Below, piece by piece: positions 57,869-64,000 of a stretch of DNA of 64,000 nt; position 1 is the stretch's first letter, and each line of letters starts with the position of its first letter. The translations under genes and the position numbers were made by a program. The DNA comes from Leisingera aquaemixtae (GTDB taxonomy: Bacteria > Pseudomonadota > Alphaproteobacteria > Rhodobacterales > Rhodobacteraceae): NCBI RefSeq assembly GCF_001458395.1, contig NZ_CYSR01000002.1, positions 62,001-126,000 of the forward strand, written 5' to 3'. The notes under the pieces are model-generated. The model was given only the letters and a program-made list of their open reading frames with translations, had not been told where the DNA came from and searched no databases.

Positions 57869-58313
57869 AGTTTTCGGCACCGATCCGGTCGTGCAGCTCA
57901 AGCTGCGTTTCGAGGAAGTCGATATGGCCTTCTTCGTCCGCCATCAGGTCTTCAAACAGCTTCTGGGTGACGTAGTCGCCGGCCTTGTTGCAGGCGTCGC
58001 GGGCTTCCTTGTAAAGCGCGCGCGCGTCCACTTCGGCGGCAAGGTCGCATTCGAGCGTTTCTTTCGGGGTCTGGCCGATCCTGAGCGGGTCAAGCTTCTG
58101 CAGGTTCGGGTGGCCGCCGAGGAACAAAATCCTTTCAATCAATTTATCCGCGTGTTCCATCTCCTCGATGGATTCCTCGCGGCTTTTCTTGGCCATGCTG
58201 CCCAGGCCCCAATCGTCCTGCAGCCGGTAGTGCAGCCAGTACTGGCTGACCGCCGTCAGCTCATGGCGCAGCGCTTTATTGAGATAGTCGATGACCTTGG
58301 CGTCGCCCTTCAT
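57825..58313 (-). CDS. bfr: Bacterioferritin
   Basis: A 162-residue haem-binding ferritin subunit that oxidises and stores iron in a 24-mer. All ferroxidase ligands are present: Glu 18, Glu 51, His 54, Glu 94, Glu 127, His 130. Met 52, the haem ligand, is also present (EEMEHAD). It starts [20 protein letters not shown]. It overlaps bfd by 38 bases upstream and the di-heme gene downstream. Confidence 0.97.
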   Translation of the reverse strand: MKGDAKVIDYLNKALRHELTAVSQYWLHYRLQDDWGLGSMAKKSREESIEEMEHADKLIERILFLGGHPNLQKLDPLRIGQTPKETLECDLAAEVDARALYKEARDACNKAGDYVTQKLFEDLMADEEGHIDFLETQLELHDRIGAENYAQLNATKMAEVED

Positions 58314-58554
58314 TACTTTTCTCCCGAATTGATACTGCGCGTAAATTCGTAAGCTGCGCAGGTACTTCCAGCTTACTGCTGGAACGCATCGTGTCGAGGA
58401 AAAGCGGCATGCAGCCGCCGCAGTCGGCGGATTTTCCCAAGGCGTGATAGATCTTGCCAGGGGTGATTATCGTTTCGGGGTCAGCGTTTCGCATCCAGTC
58501 GATGGCGGCGCGGATGTCGTGATCCGTTATGTTCGTGCAGTGGCAAACGATCAT
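58276..58554 (-). CDS. bfd: Bacterioferritin-associated ferredoxin
   Basis: A 92-residue [2Fe-2S] protein. The cluster Cys are at 4 and 6 (MIVCHCTN) and 45 and 48 (SADCGGCMP), spaced as in Bfd. It donates electrons to the bacterioferritin haem to release stored iron. The C-terminal ~30 residues beyond the usual length are encoded in DNA shared with the bfr start, a 38-base overlap. The ATG at 58554 gives the canonical N-terminus. Confidence 0.93.
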   Translation of the reverse strand: MIVCHCTNITDHDIRAAIDWMRNADPETIITPGKIYHALGKSADCGGCMPLFLDTMRSSSKLEVPAQLTNLRAVSIREKSNEGRRQGHRLSQ

Positions 58555-58676
58555 GCTGCTTGCGTCCTTGCCGGGTGGCGCAAATGGCCAAGTGATTCCG
58601 TTGGGCAATATATCCGACAAATTTGCTTGGGCTTCAAGTGTTAGCCAGAGTAAAACGCTTGGGATTTGCTGTGCGC

Positions 58677-58707
58677 AAAAGAAACGGGCCGCAGAAACTG
58701 CGGCCCG
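58677..58707 (-). terminator. Rho-independent terminator of irpA
   Basis: On the minus strand, a perfect 10-bp stem CGGGCCGCAG/CTGCGGCCCG with a 3-base loop is followed by TTTCTTTT. It lies 25 bases after the irpA stop and separates the two iron units. Confidence 0.88.
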
Positions 58708-58731
58708 CCACTGCCCGGTGTCTTGGTTTTC

Positions 58732-60000
58732 TTACTGGAAGACTGCCGAGGGGTTATCGAGACTGTCGGAGCCTTCGATGGCGACGCCATCCAGATCCAG
58801 GGTGGTGACAACCCGCTCGATCGAACGGGTCTGGCCGATCAGCCCGTTAATGCCGCCCATCACCAGCGCCTCACCCGCTGCGTTGCCTTGGGCCAGCATC
58901 TGGTCATAGGACAGGCCCGCCTCCGCCGCGGTCTTGATGCGGCCAAGCGCCAGCATGGTGTCCGCCAGCTTGCCGCGCATCTCTGCGTCCAGCTCTGCGT
59001 CCTTTTCGGCGACCAGATCCGACAGGGAGGGGCCGGAGACCAATTCGCCATTCACCCGCACGTATTCGCCCAGATAGACGTTCTGCACCCCCAGCCCGTC
59101 ATAGTAATGGCTGTTGTGGGTGTTGTCGGAGAAGCAGTCGTGCTCTTCCTCTGGGTCGTTCAGCATCAGGCCCAGGCGCATCCGCTCCCCCGCCTGCTCG
59201 CCATAGGACAAGGACCCCATGCCGGTCAGCATCGCGGTGATTCCGGCGTCTTCATCGGCCAGCAGGGCGGTGCGGGCGTCACCTTCAGCGCCCCATTGCG
59301 CGGCCATCCACTCCAGGTCGGAGATCAGCAGATCCGTCGCCGCTTGCAGGTAATCGCCGCGGCGGCCGCAGTTGCCGTTTGTGCAGGCATCGCCCTCGGC
59401 GTAGTCGGTCCAGGGGCGGCCGCCCGCGCCATGCCCGGTGCCGTTCAGGTCCTGCCCCCAAAGCAGGAATTCGATGGCGTGGTAGCCGGTGGCGACGTTG
59501 GCCTCGACCCCGTCGGCCTCATGCAGGGCGCTTTCCAGCAGCTCCGGGGTGATCTTGGCGGCGTCGACCGCCTTGCCCGACAGCTCAAAGCTGGGGTTGG
59601 CGATCACGTTCAGCGCCGCCAGGGTGTTTTCCTCGCTCGGCCCGCCATAGGAGGCATCGACATAGTCGATCAGCCCCTCGTCCAGCGGCCAGGCGTTCAC
59701 CTTGCCTTCCCAGTCGTCGACGATGGCATTGCCAAAGCGGAACACTTCGGACTGCTGGTAGGGAACGCGGGCGGCGATCCAGGCGGCGCGGGCGGCGTGC
59801 AGGTTTTCGGCGGAAGGGTGGGCGACCAAGGCGTCGACGGCGGTCTTCAGGAGCTGCGCGGTGGCGAGGCTGTCCTGATACTTCGCCTCGGCGATATTGG
59901 CATAGTTGGCCAGCACGGCGGATTTCTCAGCGGCCAGCGCGGCAGAGGCACCAAAGGTCAGACCGGCCAGGGCCGTGCCTGCGAGAAACAGGGATTTCAT
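58732..60000 (-). CDS. irpA: Imelysin-family iron-regulated protein (IrpA type)
   Basis: A 422-residue periplasmic protein. The signal peptide ends GASAALAA. The two-domain imelysin fold includes ARAAWIAARVPYQQSEVFRF, DYVDASYGGPSEENTLAALN and the intact G-x-H-x-x-E motif in TGYHAIEFLLWGQDLNGTG. A Cys pair (DACTNGNCGRRG) lies beside it. IrpA-type proteins are induced by iron lack and bind iron-loaded ligands. AAGGA precedes the ATG at 60000. It is the last gene of the small ORF-hemP-Cys-rich unit. Confidence 0.92.
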   Translation of the reverse strand: MKSLFLAGTALAGLTFGASAALAAEKSAVLANYANIAEAKYQDSLATAQLLKTAVDALVAHPSAENLHAARAAWIAARVPYQQSEVFRFGNAIVDDWEGKVNAWPLDEGLIDYVDASYGGPSEENTLAALNVIANPSFELSGKAVDAAKITPELLESALHEADGVEANVATGYHAIEFLLWGQDLNGTGHGAGGRPWTDYAEGDACTNGNCGRRGDYLQAATDLLISDLEWMAAQWGAEGDARTALLADEDAGITAMLTGMGSLSYGEQAGERMRLGLMLNDPEEEHDCFSDNTHNSHYYDGLGVQNVYLGEYVRVNGELVSGPSLSDLVAEKDAELDAEMRGKLADTMLALGRIKTAAEAGLSYDQMLAQGNAAGEALVMGGINGLIGQTRSIERVVTTLDLDGVAIEGSDSLDNPSAVFQ

Positions 60001-60026
60001 GATATGCGTCCTTGGGTTTTGTGAAT

Positions 60027-60506
60027 TCAATGAAGGGTGGCCGCGGCAGGCCGTGCCGGTTGCGGCGGCGGCTGAACGCCCATGATCTGCTGCATCAGCA
60101 AGCCGCAGTCAGAGGCGAGCCGGGTCAGCTCCTGCGCCTTGCGCGGGGTGACGATCAGCGAGGCCAGAATATGCGCGTCGTCCTGCTGGCCCTCGGCCGC
60201 GCAGGCCAGAAGGTTGGCAAAGCAGTTCTCATCCGCGCCCAGGCATTTGCAGGTCATTCCGTGGCGCACCAGCGGGCGGCGCCCATGGGCAGCGCAGAAG
60301 TTGCAGAGAGAGCCGAAGGCCTCAAACGCCGCTTCGGCCATGTCCGGGCCAAAGCTCACTTCGAAGTCGCGGCGCATCTGCTCGCGGGTCTCGGCGCCGG
60401 AAAACCAGTGGCGCAGATAGATCACCGCGCCCGCTTCCAGCGGCGGCAGGTCGGACAGGGTGCCGACAGTGACGCCCCCGCGCGGAGTGGAGTGGTCAGG
60501 GCGCAT
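60027..60506 (-). CDS. Cys-rich protein of the hemP unit, unknown function
   Basis: A 159-residue cytosolic protein, no signal or membrane helix. Cys residues cluster in SLCNFCAAHGRR, MTCKCLGADENCF and LLACAAEG, with another in ASDCGLLMQQ. The pattern C-x2-C-x13-C-x-C-x6-C could hold a metal or Fe-S cluster. I do not recognise the family. It lies 10 bases after hemP and 26 before irpA, so it is part of the iron/haem unit. Confidence 0.75.
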   Translation of the reverse strand: MRPDHSTPRGGVTVGTLSDLPPLEAGAVIYLRHWFSGAETREQMRRDFEVSFGPDMAEAAFEAFGSLCNFCAAHGRRPLVRHGMTCKCLGADENCFANLLACAAEGQQDDAHILASLIVTPRKAQELTRLASDCGLLMQQIMGVQPPPQPARPAAATLH

Positions 60507-60516
60507 CGCCGTCCGC

Positions 60517-60687
60517 TCACTTGGTCAGGATCAGCTTGCCTGCGCGGGTGATGCGCAGCGAGTAGATCTGGCCGTTCAGCAGGATCCGCGCCTGCACACC
60601 GCCGCGGGTCAGGTCCTCGGCGTGGTAGGTGGGGAAGACTTCGGTGGTTGCGGTGGTCGGCACCGGCTTGGAGGCAATCTGGTTCAT
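60517..60687 (-). CDS. hemP: Hemin uptake protein HemP
   Basis: A 56-residue protein with the HemP/HmuP core VQARILLNGQIYSLRITRAG then KLILTK at the C-terminus. The family binds or senses haem and is needed for haem-receptor expression in some alphaproteobacteria. The ATG at 60687 overlaps the stop of the 55-codon ORF upstream (ATGA). No haem receptor is present in this window. Confidence 0.9.
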   Translation of the reverse strand: MNQIASKPVPTTATTEVFPTYHAEDLTRGGVQARILLNGQIYSLRITRAGKLILTK

Positions 60688-60851
60688 GACTTTCGCCCAT
60701 TGCTGAATTCCGCCCTGTCCAGAAGCCATTCCAGACAAAAGCCGGACAGAGCGCCGGACGGCGCAAAGACCTGCGGCCACAATTGGCGCATGTCTTCCGG
60801 TTCCAGTTCCTTGACTTGAGGGCCGCCGGGGCGGCTGTCTCCGTTCGGCAT
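60684..60851 (-). CDS. Small acidic ORF coupled to hemP, unknown function
   Basis: A 55-residue frame reading MPNGDSRPGG, then KELEPEDMRQLWPQVFAPSG, LSGFCLEWLLDRAEFSNGR. The stop overlaps the hemP start by four bases (ATGA), the same pattern as real coupled genes in this window. It is Glu/Asp-rich with Trp and Leu, protein-like, with high G/C third positions. The site before its ATG is weak (CGAGA). Too short for many gene callers. I do not recognise it. Confidence 0.55.
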   Translation of the reverse strand: MPNGDSRPGGPQVKELEPEDMRQLWPQVFAPSGALSGFCLEWLLDRAEFSNGRKS

Positions 60852-60925
60852 GGGGGCGATCTCGGTTGATGATATGTCACTCGGGCTCGCCCGATCCGAG
60901 TCAGGCTGGCTGGAATGCCTGTATT

Positions 60926-60952
60926 CCTGAATTAAATGCTCAGGTATGTCAA
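60926..60952 (-). promoter_or_regulatory. Putative control region of the hemP-irpA unit
   Basis: On the minus strand, TTGACA (60947-60952) is followed by the inverted repeat CCTGA-N9-TCAGG (60926-60944) in a distinctly AT-rich patch. This is a plausible -35 with an operator overlapping the promoter. No consensus of a named iron regulator was matched with certainty. Confidence 0.4.
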
Positions 60953-61023
60953 TCCGAGTTTTTTAGTAGGAATTAATTTTTGCAGACCTTGAACGGGGTT
61001 GTGGCTTTCGGTTGCAAGGCTGC

Positions 61024-61842
61024 TCAGGCCGCCAGCTCGCCAGTCAGGAAGTCTATGAGCAAGCGGACACGCTGCGGCAGGTGGCGGCGGTCCTGGTACA
61101 CCAGGTGAAGCGCAAGGCTCTCAGGCACCCCTTCCGGCAGCGTTCCCAGCTCCAGATCGCCGCGCGCCGCACTGGCGGTGCAGAGCGGCTCCGGCAGGCA
61201 GGCGCGGGCCAGGCCTGCCAGCACCAGTTCATGCGCCAGCTCCAGCGAATGGCAGTAGACCCGGCCCGGCTGCGGGGCGCTGGACAGGTGGCGGGCCAGC
61301 GGCCCCAGGACGGGCAGGCTGTGATCTCCGGCCCGGCCGGGCGGGGCGGCCAGAACGACCGGCGTTCTCGACAGCAGCCGGGCAATCACCCCGCTGCCGC
61401 CGGGGCGGTTGCCGCGCAGGGCGACATCCACCGCATCACGCAGGAAATCGGCAGGCTCGTCGCTGACCGTCACATCCAGAGACACCCGCGGATGCAGGTC
61501 CAGAAACCGGCGGCAGAGACCGGCAAGCCGGGCCTTCGGAAACGCGGAAGGCACCGACATGCGCACCGTTCCTTCCGCGCTGCCGGTGGCGGACACCAGC
61601 GTGCGGGCGGCTTCGATCTCCGCCAGCCCGGCGCGGCAGCGTTCCAGGAACACGCTGCCTTCGGGCGTCAGCGCCACCCGGCGGGTGGTGCGCTCCAGCA
61701 GCCGGACCCCCAGGCTGTCTTCCAGCGCGCGCACCCTGCTGGTGACCGTGGAGGGCGGCAGCCCCAGCCGCCGCGCGGCCTTGGCAAAGCTGAGCTGGCT
61801 GGCCACTTCGGCAAAGGTCTCGATGGTTTGAAGCGTGCTCAT
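61024..61842 (-). CDS. LysR-family transcriptional regulator
   Basis: A 272-residue regulator. The N-terminal helix-turn-helix (about 1-60) contains TFAEVASQLSFAKAARRLGL then PPSTVTSRVRALEDSLGVRL. The effector-binding domain lies at about 85-272. It is shorter than the usual ~300 but intact. It is divergent from the Tat-exported MBL gene across 93 bp, the usual layout for a LysR gene and its target. That gap holds two GATAAT repeats nine bases apart (61872, 61881) within TTCAG/CTGAA arms. Confidence 0.9.
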   Translation of the reverse strand: MSTLQTIETFAEVASQLSFAKAARRLGLPPSTVTSRVRALEDSLGVRLLERTTRRVALTPEGSVFLERCRAGLAEIEAARTLVSATGSAEGTVRMSVPSAFPKARLAGLCRRFLDLHPRVSLDVTVSDEPADFLRDAVDVALRGNRPGGSGVIARLLSRTPVVLAAPPGRAGDHSLPVLGPLARHLSSAPQPGRVYCHSLELAHELVLAGLARACLPEPLCTASAARGDLELGTLPEGVPESLALHLVYQDRRHLPQRVRLLIDFLTGELAA

Positions 61843-61935
61843 TAGGCGAAAAATCCGTTCAGTATGGGCAAGATAATGCAGATAATCCGCCTGAAGTCGA
61901 GCCGATAGGATGGCGCCACCACAATGGAGGTGCTG

Positions 61936-62832
61936 ATGAAAAGACGAGAATTTCTGCAGCTTTGCGGCGCCGGGCTGGCGGCGGGGCTAAGCCCGGCCGC
62001 GGCCCGCAGCGGCAGTGCCGGGGTGCATGTGCGCTGGCTGGGCGGCGCGATGCTCGAAATCGAGGCTGCGGGCTTGCGGATCCTGACCGACCCCTGCCTG
62101 GGCGAGGGTGCGGAAGCCTTTGTGATGGGCGACCCGAACGAGATGTTCGATCTGTCCAAGGGGCCGAACGTCAAACCCCATGCCCGGCTGACACCGTTTC
62201 CCGGCCTCGCGCAGGAACAGTATGATCTGGTGCTGCTGAGCCACGCGCATGAGGACCATTTCGATCAGGCTGCGCAAGCCTGGCTGGACCGGAAGGTGCC
62301 GCTGCTGACGCCACAGCACGATACGGCGGCGCTGGCGGAGAAAGGCTTTGCCGCGCAGGCGCTCGGGCACGGCGCGGCACGGCGGTTCGAAGCGCCGGAA
62401 GGTTCGGTGACGGTCACGGCCGTGCCTGCGGTGCATTCGCTGAATCCGCGGATTGCCGCGATACTGGGCTTGGGCAATGGCTACCTGATCGAGGTGGAGG
62501 CTGGCGGGCAGCGGCAGCGCATCTACTGGGCGGGGGACACGTTTGATGCGGAGCCTGTTGCTGCCGCGCTTGCCGGGCAGGCGCCGCTGGATCTGTTCAT
62601 TCCGCATCTCGGCGCGGTGGGCGGCGGCGGCGCGCTGGGTCAGATTTCCATGAATTGCGGTCAGGCGGCGGATTTTGCCGCCCGGCTGGCGCCCAAGGCG
62701 GTGCTGCCGGTGCATCACTCGACATATGCGCTCTACCAGGAGGGGCCGGAGGCGCTGCGCGCGGCCCATGCGGCAGCCGCGCCCGGCTGGAAGCTGAGGC
62801 TGCCCGCCGAAGGCGGCCGGATCACGCTGTGA
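61936..62832 (+). CDS. Tat-exported MBL-fold metallo-hydrolase
   Basis: A 298-residue protein with a twin-arginine signal (MKRREFLQLCGAGLAAGLSP). The metallo-beta-lactamase fold resembles the UlaG/NAPE-PLD-like branch: VRWLGGAMLEIEAAGLRILT DPC, metal site LLSHAHEDHFDQAA, VTAVPAVHSLN, IYWAGDTFDAE and VLPVHHSTYAL. It acts in the periplasm; the substrate is unknown. The ATG at 61936 follows GGAGGTGCTG. An ATG four codons earlier would cover that site. It is probably controlled by the divergent LysR gene. Confidence 0.88.
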   Translation: MKRREFLQLCGAGLAAGLSPAAARSGSAGVHVRWLGGAMLEIEAAGLRILTDPCLGEGAEAFVMGDPNEMFDLSKGPNVKPHARLTPFPGLAQEQYDLVLLSHAHEDHFDQAAQAWLDRKVPLLTPQHDTAALAEKGFAAQALGHGAARRFEAPEGSVTVTAVPAVHSLNPRIAAILGLGNGYLIEVEAGGQRQRIYWAGDTFDAEPVAAALAGQAPLDLFIPHLGAVGGGGALGQISMNCGQAADFAARLAPKAVLPVHHSTYALYQEGPEALRAAHAAAAPGWKLRLPAEGGRITL

Positions 62833-62838
62833 CACGAA

Positions 62839-62865
62839 AAAGGCCCCTCCTGGAGAGCGGCCTTT
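62839..62865. terminator. Terminator between convergent genes
   Basis: The stem AAAGGCC/GGCCTTT with an inner CTCC/GGAG pairing lies six bases after the MBL stop and 22 bases before the metG stop. The A/T-ended stem lets it work in both directions. Confidence 0.7.
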
Positions 62866-62887
62866 GCAGTTGAGATCAAGGGCAGCC

Positions 62888-64000
62888 TTAGCTGCGGGTG
62901 CCGGAGAAGCGCGCCTGCCAGTCTTCGCGCTGTTCGTCGGTGATCTTGGCGAACAGCACGTCCGGCACGGTGAAGCCGTGGCCTGCGGGCAGGGCGGAGA
63001 GCGCCGCCGCCGCATCCTCGGGCCAGCTGCGGTCGTCCGAGTTCAGCGCCGCCATCAGCGTGTCGGTGGCGTGCGGGATGAAGGGCGCCGACAGCACCGC
63101 GTAAAGGCGGATCAGGTTCAGGCCCAGGCGCACCTGCGCGGCGGCGCGCTCGGGGTCTTCCTTGAACACCGACCAGGGCGCGGCCGACTGCAGGTATTCA
63201 TTGCCGGCAACCCAGATCGCCCGCAGCTCCTGCGAGGATTTGCGAACCTCCATCGCCTCCATATGGCCCTCATAGGCGCGGATGCGGGTGCTGAGCTCCT
63301 CGATCAGCGCCTGTTCCTGCGGCCCGTAGTCGCCGCCAGCGGGAACCTCTTCGCCGAACTTGGAGCGGCAGAACTTGGTGATGCGGCTGACGAAGTTGCC
63401 CAGCACGTCGGCCAGGTCCTTGTTCACCGACTGCTGGAAATTCTCCCAGGTGAATTCGGAGTCAGAGCTTTCCGGCGCGTGGGACAGCAGCCACCAGCGC
63501 CAGTAGTCGGCGGGCAGGATCTCCAGCGCCTGGTCCATGAACACGCCGCGCCCCTGCGAGGTGGAGAACTGGCCGCCGTCATAGTTCAGGTAGTTGAAGG
63601 ATTTCAGGTGGTCGACCAGCTTCCACGGCTCACCCGAGCCGAGGATGGTGGCCGGGAAGGACAGGGTGTGGAAGGGGACGTTGTCCTTGCCCATGAACTG
63701 GACGTATTTGACATCCTCCGCGCCCTTGTCGGTGCGCCACCAGCGCTGCCAGTCGGCGTCCGGCCTGCCGCTGGCATCGGCCCATTCCTTGGCGCAGGCG
63801 ATGTATTCGATCGGCGCGTCGAACCAGACGTAAAAGACTTTGCCCTCCATGCCGGGCCAGTCCTCGTCGCCTTTCTTGACCGGCACGCCCCAGTCCAGGT
63901 CGCGGGTGATGCCGCGGTCCTGCAGGCCGTCGCCGTCATGCAGCCATTTCTTGGCAATCGAGGTGGTCAGGACCGGCCAGTCCTTCTTGGAGTCGATCCA
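62888..64000 (-). CDS. metG: Methionyl-tRNA synthetase, C-terminal part
   Basis: The last 370 residues of a gene cut by the right window edge; the frame is open to base 64000. It covers the end of the catalytic core ([40 protein letters not shown]), the KMSKS-type loop as [40 protein letters not shown] and the helical anticodon-binding domain to [17 protein letters not shown]. The C-terminal EMAP-like domain is absent. The variant FSTSxGRGVF loop is typical of one bacterial MetRS subgroup. Confidence 0.95.
   Translation of the reverse strand, partial: WIDSKKDWPVLTTSIAKKWLHDGDGLQDRGITRDLDWGVPVKKGDEDWPGMEGKVFYVWFDAPIEYIACAKEWADASGRPDADWQRWWRTDKGAEDVKYVQFMGKDNVPFHTLSFPATILGSGEPWKLVDHLKSFNYLNYDGGQFSTSQGRGVFMDQALEILPADYWRWWLLSHAPESSDSEFTWENFQQSVNKDLADVLGNFVSRITKFCRSKFGEEVPAGGDYGPQEQALIEELSTRIRAYEGHMEAMEVRKSSQELRAIWVAGNEYLQSAAPWSVFKEDPERAAAQVRLGLNLIRLYAVLSAPFIPHATDTLMAALNSDDRSWPEDAAAALSALPAGHGFTVPDVLFAKITDEQREDWQARFSGTRS

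Overview
The window is about 65% G+C with tightly packed, often overlapping genes. Gene content and order point to a Roseobacter-group alphaproteobacterium (Rhodobacteraceae), most like Leisingera or Phaeobacter. That assignment rests on family knowledge and was not confirmed by a search. It looks like chromosomal, mostly core DNA. I saw no transposase, integrase, phage gene or CRISPR array. Two tRNA genes are present: Leu(GAG) and Ser(UGA).

0-15 kb: two EamA-type exporters (the first cut by the window edge); ilvC divergent from a pair of Lrp/AsnC regulators; a class V aminotransferase; a UbiH-type hydroxylase; a HAD nucleotidase; a GntR regulator; a large glycosyltransferase with a GspE/MshEN-like N-terminus; carA; yqeY; a DUF2244 membrane protein; ctaD (aa3 oxidase subunit I) behind a perfect FNR-type box; and a HIT protein.

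15-27 kb: a hydrolase-like protein that has lost its catalytic Ser and His and carries a remnant LuxR helix-turn-helix; lipB; a secreted peptidoglycan-binding protein; tRNA-Leu; then a four-gene accessory cluster of glycosyltransferases, a fused methyltransferase, a fused alpha/beta-hydrolase and a sulfotransferase-like protein; and a second GntR regulator. A 62-bp nested palindrome lies between that regulator and a convergent AEC transporter.

27-34 kb: the housekeeping string SPOR lipoprotein - D-Ala-D-Ala carboxypeptidase - tmk - holB - tatD - MBL phosphodiesterase, all on the minus strand and mostly overlapping, followed by tRNA-Ser.

34-51.6 kb: an almost complete aerobic corrin-ring locus. 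One B12 riboswitch precedes cbtB-cbtA - His-rich protein - cobF. A second precedes DUF1636 - cobW - cobN - cobG - cobH - cobI - cobJ. A further run is cobL - cobE - cobM - cobB - cobA - DUF1636. cobK is on the plus strand with a start codon that overlaps the cobL start. cobO is also on the plus strand. The products run from uroporphyrinogen III to adenosylated cobyrinate diamide. cobS, cobT, cobQ, cobD, cobC, cobP and cobV are not in this window.

51.7-61 kb: glpR-glpD, then an iron locus in two minus-strand units. The first is small ORF - hemP - Cys-rich protein - imelysin IrpA, followed by a terminator. The second is bfd - bfr - di-heme DUF1111 - imelysin - DUF1513. Together they suggest periplasmic iron or haem acquisition coupled to ferritin storage and release. 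The window closes with a LysR regulator divergent from a Tat-exported metallo-hydrolase, and the 3' part of metG.
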